Shown: positions 43,402-52,852 of the stretch, piece after piece
Layout: the number at the start of each line of letters is the position of its first letter
How positions within the stretch are numbered: position 1 is the first letter of the stretch
DNA from: Pelagibacteraceae bacterium AG-414-M23
GTDB lineage: Bacteria; Pseudomonadota; Alphaproteobacteria; Pelagibacterales; Pelagibacteraceae
NCBI GenBank assembly: GCA_003214525.1
Contig: QCLN01000008.1
Location: 1-56,127 of the forward strand
Length of the DNA stretch: 56,127 nucleotides
Direction: 5' to 3'
Translations under genes and position numbers: made by a program
Notes under the pieces: generated by a model
Told to the model about the DNA's origin: nothing
The model's input: the letters and a program-made list of their open reading frames with translations, nothing else
The model's database searches: none

Positions 43402-43992
43402 ATGCACCCTGAAATAATTTCAATATCTCTCTTTTGGTTTGTAACTGCATTTACGCCTGGTCCTAATAATATTGTTGCTTCATACTCAGGATTTAATTTT
43501 GGATTAATTAAAACTATTCCCCATATTCTTGGAGTAATTTTAGGTTTTACAACATTAGTATTTTTATTAACTATAGGTTTAATAAATGTATTTAAACTTT
43601 ATCCAATTATTCAAGAAATATTAAGATATCTTGGAACTGCTTTTTTGATTTATTTAGCTTATAAAATTTCATTTTCTCAATTTTCTGAAAATAAACTAAA
43701 AGAAAATCCAGTAAAATTCATAGAAACTTTTTTATTTCAATTTTTAAATCCCAAAGGCGTTATAGTGGGAATAATAGTTGTATCCACATATGTGGAAACG
43801 GGAGAAAATTATTTTTTATATTCTTTGTGGGTCATCGTATTGGCTGTATTATTTTCATCAACAAGTATTATTTCTTGGACTTTATTGGGTAAATTTCTAA
43901 GAAAATTTGCGACAAATGATAAATTTATTAAATACTTCAATTATGCTATGTCGATACTTCTTTTAGGAAGTGTTATTACATTTTATTTATAA
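43402..43992 (+). CDS. LysE/RhtB-family exporter
   Basis: A 196-aa membrane protein with about six helices and the family motif WFVTAFTPGPNNIVASYSG at the N-terminus. It lies 3 nt after csaA and 4 nt before acnA. It is a second LysE-type exporter in this window, with a more canonical motif than the 6973-7587 copy (TPGPNN versus TPGTPR). Substrate unknown. Confidence 0.85.
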   Translation: MHPEIISISLFWFVTAFTPGPNNIVASYSGFNFGLIKTIPHILGVILGFTTLVFLLTIGLINVFKLYPIIQEILRYLGTAFLIYLAYKISFSQFSENKLKENPVKFIETFLFQFLNPKGVIVGIIVVSTYVETGENYFLYSLWVIVLAVLFSSTSIISWTLLGKFLRKFATNDKFIKYFNYAMSILLLGSVITFYL

Positions 43993-43996
43993 AATT

Positions 43997-46666
43997 ATGA
44001 TACCAGGAAAAAAAAATTCTTATAATTCTCTTAAAACTATAAATATAGAAGGAAAAGAATACAAATATTTTTCAATAAAAGAAGCTGAAAAAAATGGCTT
44101 AGAAGGAATATCCAAACTCCCGAAATCATTATTAGTTTTGTTAGAGAATCTTCTAAGATATGAAGACGATATATCGGTAACTAAAAAACAAATTGATTCA
44201 ATCAAAAACTGGTTGAAAACAAAAAAATCTAAAACAGAAATTGCATATAGACCTGCTAGAGTTTTATTACAAGATTATACAGGAATACCAGCTGTTGCAG
44301 ATCTTGCAGCAATGAGAGAAGCGGTTAAAGAAAAAAACAAGGACCCAAAAAAAATTAATCCATTATCTCCTGTAGATTTAGTTATCGACCATTCCGTCCA
44401 AGTAGATGACTTTGCTCACGCTTCATCATTAAATAAAAATGTTGATAAAGAATTTAATAGGAATGGTGAAAGATATTCATTTCTAAAATGGGGTCAAAAT
44501 GCATTTGATAACTTTAGAATTGTTCCTCCAGGAACTGGAATTTGTCACCAGGTAAACTTAGAATATTTATCAAAAGTAGTTTGGAATGAAAAATTTGATA
44601 AAGATGAATATATCTTCCCAGATACTCTAGTTGGAACAGATAGTCATACAACTATGGTAAACGGTTTATCAGTTTTAGGGTGGGGAGTCGGAGGCATAGA
44701 GGCCGAAGCTGGGATGTTAGGTCAACCAATATCAATGTTAATCCCAGAGGTTATTGGATTTGAATTAATTAATAAATTACCCGAAGGAACTACTGCTACA
44801 GATCTAGTTTTAACAGTTGTTAAAATATTAAGAGACAAAGGAGTTGTTGGTAAATTTGTAGAGTTTTATGGAAAAGGTTTAAAAAACCTAAGCTTAGCGG
44901 ATAGAGCTACAATTGCAAACATGGCTCCTGAGTATGGAGCTACTTGTGGATTTTTTCCAATCGATGATGAAACTTTAAAATATCTAAAATTCTCAGGAAG
45001 AGATAATCAAACAATCAAAATAGTTGAGAGATATGCTAAAGAACAAGGGTTATGGGTAAGTGAAGATATTGAGTTTACCGATGTTGTTAAATTAGACATG
45101 TCAACAGTTGTACCAACAATATCTGGACCTAAAAGACCTCAAGATAAAGTGTCGCTTATTGAAGCAAAAAATTCATTTGAAAAAAGTTTCAAAGAAATCA
45201 CAAAACGTAAAAATAAAAACAAATCAAAAGTTTCTGGAGCAGATTTTGAAATAAAGGATGGATCAATCGTAATTGCAGCAATTACTTCATGTACGAATAC
45301 ATCAAATCCTAACGTTCTAATTGGCGCAGGTCTTCTTGCTAGAAAAGCAATTGAAAAAGGACTTAAAACCAAACCATGGGTAAAAACTTCATTAGCTCCT
45401 GGTTCACAAGTTGTCACTGACTATCTTAATAAATCTGGATTAAGTAAGTATTTAGATGAATTAGGATTTAACCTAGTTGGCTACGGATGCACAACATGCA
45501 TTGGTAATTCTGGTCCATTACCTGAAAATATATCAAACTCAATTAAAGAAAATGATATTTATGCAGTTTCTGTTTTATCAGGAAATAGAAATTTTGAAGG
45601 AAGAATATCCCCTTTAGTAAAAGCAAACTATCTTGCTTCACCTCCATTAGTTGTTGCGTACTCTTTAGCCGGATCTATGCAAATAGATTTATATAAAGAT
45701 TCTTTAGGTAAGGATAAAAATGGAAACGATATTTTTTTAAAAGATATTTGGCCCACCAACAAAGAAATCGAAGAAGTTTTATTGCAATCCTTGAATCCTG
45801 AAATGTTTAGAGAAAGATATTCAAATATTTCCAAAGGGCCACAACAATGGCAGCAAATAAAAACTAAAGAAAGCAGTATTTATGATTGGGATACAAATTC
45901 TACTTATGTTAAGAAACCACCATTTTTTGAAAATCTTTCACCAAAACCAGAAGGTTTTAAAGCAATTAAAGATGCAAGACCTTTACTAATTTTAGGTGAT
46001 ACTGTAACAACAGATCATATTTCACCCGCTGGAGCTATACCAAAAGAAAGTCCTACTGGTGAATATTTTATGAAACATCAAGTACTTCCAAAAGATTATA
46101 ACTCTTATGGTTCAAGGCGTGGAAATCATGAAGTAATGATGAGAGGAACTTTTGCAAATATTAGAATAAGAAACGAGATTGCCCCAGGATCAGAGGGAGG
46201 TTTTACCAAACTTCAACCAGAAAATAAAGTAATGCCAGTATATGATGCAGTTGTTGAATATAAAAAAAGAGGAGTTGACCTTGTAGTGATCGGCGGAAAG
46301 GAATATGGCACAGGTTCTTCAAGAGACTGGGCAGCCAAAGGAACAAAATTATTAGGGATTAAAGCTGTAATTGCAGAAAGCTTTGAAAGAATACACAGAT
46401 CAAATTTAATTGGCATGGGAGTATTGCCGTTACAATTTATTAATGGAGTTAATAGAAAAAATCTTAATCTAGCTGGATCAGAGTTATTTACAATAATAAA
46501 ACTAGAATATGGAATTAAGCCATCAGAAGAATTAGTATTAGAAATAAAATATAACAATGGTGAGATTAAAAAAATTAAAGTATTGTCGAGAATAGAAACG
46601 GAGAACGAGTTAGAGTATTATAAAAATGGTGGCATTCTACAATATGTATTAAGAAATATGATTTAA
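43997..46666 (+). CDS. acnA: aconitate hydratase AcnA
   Basis: An 889-aa TCA-cycle enzyme converting citrate to isocitrate. Iron-sulfur ligands are visible in AAITSCTNTSNP and GYGCTTCIGNSGPLP. The C-terminal swivel domain contains IGGKEYGTGSSRDWAAKGTK. The frame extends 27 nt upstream into the lysE gene, but ATG 43997 gives MIPGKKNSYNSLKTI, matching the AcnA N-terminus and length (E. coli 891 aa). Confidence 0.96.
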   Translation: MIPGKKNSYNSLKTINIEGKEYKYFSIKEAEKNGLEGISKLPKSLLVLLENLLRYEDDISVTKKQIDSIKNWLKTKKSKTEIAYRPARVLLQDYTGIPAVADLAAMREAVKEKNKDPKKINPLSPVDLVIDHSVQVDDFAHASSLNKNVDKEFNRNGERYSFLKWGQNAFDNFRIVPPGTGICHQVNLEYLSKVVWNEKFDKDEYIFPDTLVGTDSHTTMVNGLSVLGWGVGGIEAEAGMLGQPISMLIPEVIGFELINKLPEGTTATDLVLTVVKILRDKGVVGKFVEFYGKGLKNLSLADRATIANMAPEYGATCGFFPIDDETLKYLKFSGRDNQTIKIVERYAKEQGLWVSEDIEFTDVVKLDMSTVVPTISGPKRPQDKVSLIEAKNSFEKSFKEITKRKNKNKSKVSGADFEIKDGSIVIAAITSCTNTSNPNVLIGAGLLARKAIEKGLKTKPWVKTSLAPGSQVVTDYLNKSGLSKYLDELGFNLVGYGCTTCIGNSGPLPENISNSIKENDIYAVSVLSGNRNFEGRISPLVKANYLASPPLVVAYSLAGSMQIDLYKDSLGKDKNGNDIFLKDIWPTNKEIEEVLLQSLNPEMFRERYSNISKGPQQWQQIKTKESSIYDWDTNSTYVKKPPFFENLSPKPEGFKAIKDARPLLILGDTVTTDHISPAGAIPKESPTGEYFMKHQVLPKDYNSYGSRRGNHEVMMRGTFANIRIRNEIAPGSEGGFTKLQPENKVMPVYDAVVEYKKRGVDLVVIGGKEYGTGSSRDWAAKGTKLLGIKAVIAESFERIHRSNLIGMGVLPLQFINGVNRKNLNLAGSELFTIIKLEYGIKPSEELVLEIKYNNGEIKKIKVLSRIETENELEYYKNGGILQYVLRNMI

Positions 46667-46667
46667 A

Positions 46668-47312
46668 ATGAACGAAGAATCGCAAACAATTCCAAATGAT
46701 ATTAAAAGTAGTAATTTAAGAAATATTTTATTAAACAACAAAAAGTCAATAATTGTTTTCTTAGCAATTGTTCTACTATCTCTTTTTGTCTACTTTTTTT
46801 ACACAGATTATAAAAAGGATCAAAAATTACAAATATCTCAAAAATATAATTCAGCTGTAATAAATTATAATAAAAAAAACCCCACTTCCTCAATTTCTGA
46901 GATGAAAATTATTATTAAAACTAAAGATCCAACTTATTCTCCTCTAGCATTATATTTTTTACTAGATAATAATTTGTTAAGTAACAAAGGTGAAGTTAAT
47001 CAATATTTTGATCTACTAATCAAAGATGAAAAATTAGAAAAAGAGATTATAAATTTATTAATATTTAAAAAAGGCTTGTATAATTCAGAAACAGCTAGTG
47101 AAGAAGAACTTTTACAGATATTTCAACCTTTAATTAAAAGTGACAACTTATGGAAATCGCATGCTCTATATATAATTGCTGAATATTTTTTTTCAAAAAA
47201 TGAGAAGAAAAAATCAAAAGAATTCTTTGAACAAATTATAGAATTAGAAAATTCTAATCCCAAAATTAAATTAGAAGCGCAAAAAAGATTACAAAGAGAC
47301 TTTAGTGTATAA
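46668..47312 (+). CDS. YfgM-like membrane-anchored TPR protein
   Basis: A 214-aa protein with a cytoplasmic N-terminus, one membrane helix (about residues 28-48) and a helical periplasmic domain resembling the YfgM/PF09976 tetratricopeptide family. Like yfgM, it directly precedes a bamB gene and overlaps it (8 nt). YfgM assists periplasmic chaperones and the Sec translocon. Sequence identity is weak; synteny carries much of the call. Confidence 0.68.
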   Translation: MNEESQTIPNDIKSSNLRNILLNNKKSIIVFLAIVLLSLFVYFFYTDYKKDQKLQISQKYNSAVINYNKKNPTSSISEMKIIIKTKDPTYSPLALYFLLDNNLLSNKGEVNQYFDLLIKDEKLEKEIINLLIFKKGLYNSETASEEELLQIFQPLIKSDNLWKSHALYIIAEYFFSKNEKKKSKEFFEQIIELENSNPKIKLEAQKRLQRDFSV

Positions 47313-48600
47313 AAATATTTTACTAATAATTACATTTATATTTATAGCTCAGTGCTCTCTAGATACAAAAACAGGATTTTGGACAAAATCAGAAATAACA
47401 AAAGAAAAAAAAGATGATTTAAAAGAAATATTTAAACCTGCTGAAATATTAGAAAAGGAGTTTAATAAAAATTTAAAAATAAAAATAAATAGCTCTTATG
47501 CAAAAAAACCTTTCATTAATAATCTGTCAAATAATGCAGGATATATAAATTTTAATAGTAATTTTAAAGAAATTTCAAAGTTTAAATTTAAAAAAATAAA
47601 AAATTTTGATTTTATTAATCCAGATCTATTAATGGGTGATGATAATTCTCTAATTTTTTTTGATGACAAAGGATCTATATTGAAAATTAATAAAAATTCA
47701 AAAATTATATGGAAAAAAAATCATTACAATAAGAAAGAAATAAAGCAAAAACCATCTGTATATTTTGCAACGAACCAAAAAATCTTGATTGCCGCTGATA
47801 GCATAGCAAATCTTTATGCAATGGATTACACAAATGGAGACTTAATATGGAAAAATTTTAATACTGCCTCTTTTAATTCTGAGATTAAGATTTTTGATAA
47901 TAAAGTTTTTTTAATTGATTTTGAAAATGTAATTAGATGTGTTTCTATAAAAAATGGAGAAGAAATTTGGAGATTTGCTACAGAAAAATCATTTATAAAA
48001 TCTCAAAGAAAACTATCCTTAATTATTCAAGATGGATTAGTTATATTTATTGATACTTTTGGCGATATTAATGCTTTAGATTTAAATACGGGAAGTTTAA
48101 TATGGCAAGCACAAACTATTAAAGAAGATATTTTTGAAAATGCTTTTTTATTAAAAAGCTCTAGATTAGTCTATGATGATGAGACAATTTTTGTTTCAAA
48201 TAACCAAAATAATTTTTTTGCCATAGACTCTAAAAACGGAATAATAAAATGGGAACAAACTATAAATTCTTATATAGAGCCTTCAATAATCGAAAATATT
48301 GTTTTAACTATTTCAGAAGAAGGATTTTTATTTGTCATTGATAAAAAAAATGGAAATATTTTAAGATCAACAAATATATTAAACACAGTTAAAAATAAAA
48401 ATATTTATCCAACTGGTTTTATAGCAGCTAAAAACTTTGTTTATGTTAGTTTAAGCAACGGAAGATTGCTCAAAGTTGGAATTGAAGACGGTAAAACTAA
48501 AGATGTGATAAAAATTGATAATAATAAGATATCAAGACCTTATATTATTAATAAGCAGATGTATATTTTAAGGGATAATGCAATAATTAGAATTGAATAA
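47305..48600 (+). CDS. bamB: BamB-like PQQ/WD-type beta-propeller lipoprotein
   Basis: A 431-aa protein starting with GTG inside the upstream gene. The lipoprotein signal ends FIFIAQC (Cys 17). Repeats of the propeller are seen in YAMDYTNGDLIWKNF, VSIKNGEEIWRFATE, LDLNTGSLIWQAQ and IDSKNGIIKWEQT. BamB is an outer-membrane assembly subunit. It overlaps the cupin gene by 1 nt (TAATG). The der gene that often follows bamB is not present. Confidence 0.8.
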   Translation: MYKNILLIITFIFIAQCSLDTKTGFWTKSEITKEKKDDLKEIFKPAEILEKEFNKNLKIKINSSYAKKPFINNLSNNAGYINFNSNFKEISKFKFKKIKNFDFINPDLLMGDDNSLIFFDDKGSILKINKNSKIIWKKNHYNKKEIKQKPSVYFATNQKILIAADSIANLYAMDYTNGDLIWKNFNTASFNSEIKIFDNKVFLIDFENVIRCVSIKNGEEIWRFATEKSFIKSQRKLSLIIQDGLVIFIDTFGDINALDLNTGSLIWQAQTIKEDIFENAFLLKSSRLVYDDETIFVSNNQNNFFAIDSKNGIIKWEQTINSYIEPSIIENIVLTISEEGFLFVIDKKNGNILRSTNILNTVKNKNIYPTGFIAAKNFVYVSLSNGRLLKVGIEDGKTKDVIKIDNNKISRPYIINKQMYILRDNAIIRIE

Positions 48601-49031
48601 TGTTCCTTAAATTGCTGGAAAAAATTGGAAGAAAAAAAACTGTTTTGGATAGAGGTCCATCACACCCCAAATTTTCTGAAGCAAAACCATGGTTAAACAG
48701 ATATTACGTATTATTTAAAAATAGACCTAAATGGTTTCCCTTTAATATTATTATTCATGAAATGTTAGATGATGACCATGGTTACGGCGTTCATAATCAC
48801 CTATGTCCATTTATGACTATCATAATTAGAGGAGGTTATTACGAAACATTGAGAGATGGTAAGCACTGGAGATCTCCAGGATATATAGGTTTTAGATCGG
48901 CCAACACATTTCATAGAGTTGACTTAAAACCGGGAACAAAACCTATTACTATTTTTTTCCCTGGACCTTTTGGTCTAAGAAAAGGACCTAGATCAGAGTA
49001 TGGAATAGATTTTAAAACAAAAATTAAATGA
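48600..49031 (+). CDS. cupin-fold hypothetical protein
   Basis: A 143-aa protein with a cupin pattern: GYGVHNHLCPFMTIIIRGGY (metal motif 1 with HxH) and NTFHRVDL (motif 2). Conserved PSHPKFSEAKPWLNRYYVLF precedes it. No enzyme family is named from this; it could bind a metal and an organic acid. It overlaps the YjbQ gene by 4 nt. Confidence 0.6.
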   Translation: MFLKLLEKIGRKKTVLDRGPSHPKFSEAKPWLNRYYVLFKNRPKWFPFNIIIHEMLDDDHGYGVHNHLCPFMTIIIRGGYYETLRDGKHWRSPGYIGFRSANTFHRVDLKPGTKPITIFFPGPFGLRKGPRSEYGIDFKTKIK

Positions 49032-49450
49032 TACAAAAATTTTTTAATCTTGAAATAAAAACTAACGGACAAAGATTGTATAACATTACTGATAAGACTG
49101 AAAAATGGGTAAAAGATAATAAATTTTCGAATGGAATTATTAATTTAAGCATTCAACACACAAGTGCGTCATTAATTGTTCAAGAAAATGCTGATCCCGA
49201 TGTTCAGAGAGATCTTATAAATTATTTTGACAAACTAGTACCAATGGATGAAAAATTGTATAGTCACACAACCGAAGGAAGAGACGATATGCCAGCACAT
49301 ATAAAATCTGTTCTTACTAATAATCAAATATCATTAAGTATAAAAGATAGTAATATATTACTTGGGACGTGGCAGGGCATATACTTATTCGAACACAGAT
49401 TAGCACCAACTAAAAGAACTATTATTCATCATTTTATTGGAGATAATTAA
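49028..49450 (+). CDS. yjbQ: YjbQ/UPF0047 family protein (secondary thiamine-phosphate synthase type)
   Basis: A 140-aa protein with the UPF0047 pattern: NLSIQHTSASLIVQENADPD, TEGRDDMPAHIKSVL and LGTWQGIYLFEHR. E. coli YjbQ has a weak thiamine-phosphate synthase activity; the physiological role is unclear. It overlaps the cupin gene by 4 nt, which suggests that the two act or are expressed together. Confidence 0.88.
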   Translation: MIQKFFNLEIKTNGQRLYNITDKTEKWVKDNKFSNGIINLSIQHTSASLIVQENADPDVQRDLINYFDKLVPMDEKLYSHTTEGRDDMPAHIKSVLTNNQISLSIKDSNILLGTWQGIYLFEHRLAPTKRTIIHHFIGDN

Positions 49451-49486
49451 AATTTTATTTACTAGGTAAGTGTGTCCCTCTAGTGC

Positions 49487-49948
49487 CTATCTATAAGGAT
49501 TATAGGCCCATTGTAAAATAGCCTGTCTTTGTCTTTTTCTACAATCTAAGTTACCCATTTCACAGTTTTTTTCTATTGCTGTCACATGTCTACGAAAATT
49601 TTTCCATCTTTTAATTTGAATTATATCAATATGCTGAATACGTCTTCCCATTGAATATCTGCAATACCATTGAAACCAACCCAGAGGATCTTTTTTAAAT
49701 ATCCAACCTTTTTCGATCCAATGCTGTCGAGATAATCCAGCTTTAATTTTAAATCTATTTAAATTTACATCAAAAGTTTTAGAAATTTTCACATTTTTAA
49801 ACCATAAACTTGGAAATTCTTTTATATTCAAACCAAAATAAGAACCACCAAATACACCCATTTCTAGCATTCTTTTAGGAGTTAGTTCAGGTTTAAATAT
49901 TTTATAAATATTTTTAATTTCTTTATCTTTTAGTACGAATTTTTTCAT
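49487..49948 (-). CDS. conserved-looking hypothetical protein rich in Trp, Arg and Lys
   Basis: A 153-aa soluble protein with a notable WF/WC-rich region (DPLGWFQWYCRYSMGRRIQH, about residues 87-106) and a C-terminal Cys pair (KNCEMGNLDCRKRQRQAILQ). The length, regular codon use and position 8 nt after the PLP-lyase gene support a real gene. I do not recognise the family. The conserved aromatic/Arg pattern suggests an enzyme or nucleic-acid-binding fold, but that is only a guess. Confidence 0.6.
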   Translation of the reverse strand: MKKFVLKDKEIKNIYKIFKPELTPKRMLEMGVFGGSYFGLNIKEFPSLWFKNVKISKTFDVNLNRFKIKAGLSRQHWIEKGWIFKKDPLGWFQWYCRYSMGRRIQHIDIIQIKRWKNFRRHVTAIEKNCEMGNLDCRKRQRQAILQWAYNPYR

Positions 49949-49956
49949 TTACTTAA

Positions 49957-51084
49957 TCATTTATTCAATAGTATTTGGTACAGTTCCTCATCGACATCTC
50001 CTTCACAACCCAATAATAAAACTTGAGAATTTTTATCTAAATTTAATTTTCCTTTAAGCTTATTATTATTACAAGATGCAATTAAACTAATGATACCAGG
50101 TGTGGCACATTCTCCACCAATTATTTTTTTTTCACTAAATGACGAGGTTGCCAATAGTTTTATAGTGTCTGATATTTTATCATCCGGAATTGATATACAA
50201 AAATTACAGCTATTATTAATTATTTTCCAAGGGATTGTTGAAACTTCTCCACAAGACATGCCACCCATTAAGCTTTCTTTTTTTATATCTAAGGTGACAA
50301 TTTTATTTTTTTCCACAGCTTTAAGCACACAATCCGCAGATTCAGGCTCAACAATAATTATTTTTGGAATATGTTCTAGATATCTAGCACATCCTGCAAT
50401 CATAGCGGCAGCCATACCTCCAACTCCAGCTTGTAAAAAAATATGAGAAATTTTATTTTTGTTTATTTGATCTGAAATTTCTTTCATCATTACAGCATAT
50501 CCTGCCATTGTTAGTTTGGGAACCAGCTCATATTTCTCCCAAGCAACATCTTGTATAATTTCCCATCTGTTTTTTTTTGATTGTTTGATACATTCTTTTA
50601 ATGAATTATCATAATTTCCTTTTACTCTAAAAACCTCAGCACCGAATCCTCTCATAGCTTCTGCTCTGCTTTCAGAAACAAATTCGCTAATAAAAATTTT
50701 ACAATTTAATCCTAGTCTTTTGGCTCCCCAGGCAACAGATCGTCCGTGATTTCCTGCTGTTGCTGTAGATACAGTTATATTTTTTTTACTTTGATATATT
50801 TTTTCAACAGCGTATGCTCCACCTAATGCTTTAAAAGATTTTAAATTGAATCTTTTAGACTCATCTTTGTAAAAAATTTTTTTTAAACCTAGTTCAGAAG
50901 ATAATTTATAAAGATTTTCCAAGGGTGTTGATGAATAGTTTTCCCAGTTTGAAATTACTTTGTAAGCACTATCGATTTCATTTTTTGATAAAATGCTAAA
51001 TATTTGATCACGGTCAAAATTAAAATACTTATTTTCTATGAAATTTGAATACTTCCAAGATTTGTCATTGGAAATTAAACTCAT
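49957..51084 (-). CDS. PLP-dependent lyase, diaminopropionate ammonia-lyase (YgeX)-like
   Basis: A 375-aa fold-type II PLP enzyme. The Schiff-base Lys is Lys85 in FNLKSFKALGGAYAVEK, followed by the phosphate loop TAGNHGRSVAWGAK and the glycine-rich LQAGVGGMAAAMIAG. This matches diaminopropionate ammonia-lyase (threonine-dehydratase superfamily) more than threonine synthase. It makes 2-oxo acid plus ammonia from an amino acid. It is 3 nt downstream of glnT, in the ammonium-handling cluster, so the released ammonia could be re-assimilated. Confidence 0.75.
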   Translation of the reverse strand: MSLISNDKSWKYSNFIENKYFNFDRDQIFSILSKNEIDSAYKVISNWENYSSTPLENLYKLSSELGLKKIFYKDESKRFNLKSFKALGGAYAVEKIYQSKKNITVSTATAGNHGRSVAWGAKRLGLNCKIFISEFVSESRAEAMRGFGAEVFRVKGNYDNSLKECIKQSKKNRWEIIQDVAWEKYELVPKLTMAGYAVMMKEISDQINKNKISHIFLQAGVGGMAAAMIAGCARYLEHIPKIIIVEPESADCVLKAVEKNKIVTLDIKKESLMGGMSCGEVSTIPWKIINNSCNFCISIPDDKISDTIKLLATSSFSEKKIIGGECATPGIISLIASCNNNKLKGKLNLDKNSQVLLLGCEGDVDEELYQILLNK

Positions 51085-51087
51085 TAA

Positions 51088-52413
51088 TTAGCAGTCCAGC
51101 GTATTATTTTTTTCCCATGTAGTTATAGAAGATCTTTTATCAAATCTTTCTTCCTCATCAAAAGACTCCAACTCTTGCTTCTTTAATTTTACATAGCTTG
51201 AAATAACTTTTTCTCCAAATGCTTCTCTCAAAACTTTGCTATCTTCTAAATTATCAAGTGAGTCCTCAAGTTCATTTGGAAGTTTTGGTAAATTTGGATA
51301 GTTTTTATAATCAGTATACATATTGCAAAACAGTGGTTCACCTGGATCAATTTTATTATTTATACCATCAATGCCAGCAGCCATAACTCCAGCTTGCAAT
51401 AAATAGGGATTTGCAGATCCGTCCATAAGTCTGAGTTCAAATCTTCCTGGGTCAGGAACTCTGATCATATGTGTTCTATTGTTTCCAGTATAAGAAATAC
51501 TACTTGGAGACCAACTTGCACCTGATTTAGTTGGTGGAGCATTTATTCTTCTATAACTATTTATTGAAGGGTTAAAAAAAGATGATAAAGCTTGTGCATT
51601 TTTTATTATTCCACCTAAGAAATTATAAGCTAATTTACTTAAACCAAGTCTGTCGCTCTTATCTAAGAATTTATTAGATCTACCGTCCCATAATGAAATG
51701 TGAGCATGACAGCCATTACCTGTTAAGTTTTCAAATGGTTTTGGCATAAAAGTTGCTCTTAATCCATGTTTTTCAGCCAAGGATTTAACCATGAATTTAA
51801 AAAAAGTATGTCTATCAGCAGTAACCAAGCTATCTGAATAATCCCAATTCATTTCAAATTGACCGTTCGCATCTTCATGATCATTTTGATAAGGATTCCA
51901 CCCTAACTCAATCATACAGTCACAAATTTCTTTAATTAATTCATATCTTCGCATTAATGCAGATTGGTCATAACATGGTTTTGGCTGAATATCTCTTGGG
52001 TCTGAAATAGAGTTACCATCTTCTGATAATAAAAAATATTCACATTCTACACCAGATTTCATTTTAAAATTTCTTTTAGATAATTTTTCAATTTGTTTTT
52101 TAAGCATTATTCTTGGTGAAGCTTCAACAGGCTTTCCATCCATCCATAAATCTGAAGCTAGCCATCCTACTTCCCTATTCCAAGGCAAAATAATTAAGCT
52201 ATCCGGGTCTGGAATAGCAAACATGTCTGTGTCTGCGGGCGTCATATCTAACCATGTTGCAAATCCAGCGAAACCTGCTCCATTTTTTTGCATTTCACCA
52301 ATTGCTCTTGTTGGAACAAGCTTTGATCTTAATACTCCAAAGAGATCTACAAAACTAATAAGAAAATATTTTATTTTTTTTTGTTTTGCTAATTTTGAGA
52401 GATTCTTTGACAT
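51088..52413 (-). CDS. glnT: class III-like glutamine synthetase GlnT / gamma-glutamylmethylamide synthetase GmaS family
   Basis: A 441-aa ATP-dependent ligase of the glutamine synthetase superfamily, GlnT/GmaS branch. The start is set at ATG 52413 (a TTG two codons earlier is open). Diagnostic segments: AGFAGFATWLDMTPADTDMF, QNDHEDANGQFEMNW and GNGCHAHISLWDG. GmaS joins methylamine to glutamate in the N-methylglutamate pathway; GlnT makes glutamine. The partner GlxD/MgsC-type gene upstream fits either system, and the sequence alone does not decide. It may be co-transcribed with amtB and the miniproteins. Confidence 0.82.
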   Translation of the reverse strand: MSKNLSKLAKQKKIKYFLISFVDLFGVLRSKLVPTRAIGEMQKNGAGFAGFATWLDMTPADTDMFAIPDPDSLIILPWNREVGWLASDLWMDGKPVEASPRIMLKKQIEKLSKRNFKMKSGVECEYFLLSEDGNSISDPRDIQPKPCYDQSALMRRYELIKEICDCMIELGWNPYQNDHEDANGQFEMNWDYSDSLVTADRHTFFKFMVKSLAEKHGLRATFMPKPFENLTGNGCHAHISLWDGRSNKFLDKSDRLGLSKLAYNFLGGIIKNAQALSSFFNPSINSYRRINAPPTKSGASWSPSSISYTGNNRTHMIRVPDPGRFELRLMDGSANPYLLQAGVMAAGIDGINNKIDPGEPLFCNMYTDYKNYPNLPKLPNELEDSLDNLEDSKVLREAFGEKVISSYVKLKKQELESFDEEERFDKRSSITTWEKNNTLDC

Positions 52414-52415
52414 AT

Positions 52416-52574
52416 TCAAAATAAATTTTTTATTGCATCTTTGTAATATATTAAGTTTACCACTACAATTATAATTATTGCAATTATAACTCCATACTTT
52501 GCTTTAGGCCACGCTATTCTAGCCATCTTGTGGGGAGTTTTATTCTCTTGCTCTTTTTGATTATTTTCTTCCAT
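52416..52574 (-). CDS. 52-aa single-pass membrane miniprotein upstream of glnT
   Basis: ATG 52574 to TGA 52416 encodes 52 aa: a charged N-terminus (MEENNQKEQENK), basic/Trp patch (KMARIAWPKAKYG), one strong helix (VIIAIIIIVVVNLIYY) and a short tail. It is too short for usual gene finding. Its stop lies 2 nt before glnT and it follows the 73-aa gene, so it fits neatly in the operon. It may be an AmtB-associated or regulatory peptide, but no function is known. Confidence 0.55.
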   Translation of the reverse strand: MEENNQKEQENKTPHKMARIAWPKAKYGVIIAIIIIVVVNLIYYKDAIKNLF

Positions 52575-52583
52575 TTTTTAAAA

Positions 52584-52608
52584 GAGGGCGCATTTAAAAT
52601 GCGCCCTC
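52584..52608 (-). terminator. GC-rich hairpin between the two miniprotein genes
   Basis: An 11-bp perfect stem (52584-52594 with 52598-52608, core GAGGGCGC). On the minus strand it is followed by only four T and then the ATG of the 52-aa gene, so it may be an attenuator, a weak terminator or an mRNA stability element. Confidence 0.6.
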
Positions 52609-52618
52609 AAAGACTTAT

Positions 52619-52840
52619 TTACCAGTCTGGACTGTTGCTTTTCCAGTCATCTTTACCAGGTCTTCTTCTTGCGATGTCGTTCATTTTTTTGGACTCTTGC
52701 ATATTCGAAATTACATGCCAGCCAATCCAAAGAACTATACCGATAAGAACTAGAATGCCTTCGCTTCCAACTCCTGGGTAAATTGCCCCTTGCACTTCAG
52801 AGGCACTTAAATGATCTATCCAGTTAGTTACTGTTGCCAT
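52619..52840 (-). CDS. 73-aa membrane miniprotein downstream of amtB
   Basis: A 73-aa protein with one membrane helix (about residues 29-45, ILVLIGIVLWIGWHVI) and a hydrophilic C-terminus rich in Lys/Arg/Asp/Trp. AAGGAGG (52847-52853) overlaps the amtB stop codon and lies 6 nt before the ATG, so it is clearly translated with amtB. No family recognised. Partnership with AmtB is suggested by adjacency. Confidence 0.7.
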   Translation of the reverse strand: MATVTNWIDHLSASEVQGAIYPGVGSEGILVLIGIVLWIGWHVISNMQESKKMNDIARRRPGKDDWKSNSPDW

Positions 52841-52852
52841 AGTATACCTCCT

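Noticed and set aside
43970-43996. Upstream extension of acnA inside lysE
   Set aside because: The nine extra residues do not match aconitase; ATG 43997 matches the usual N-terminus and length.
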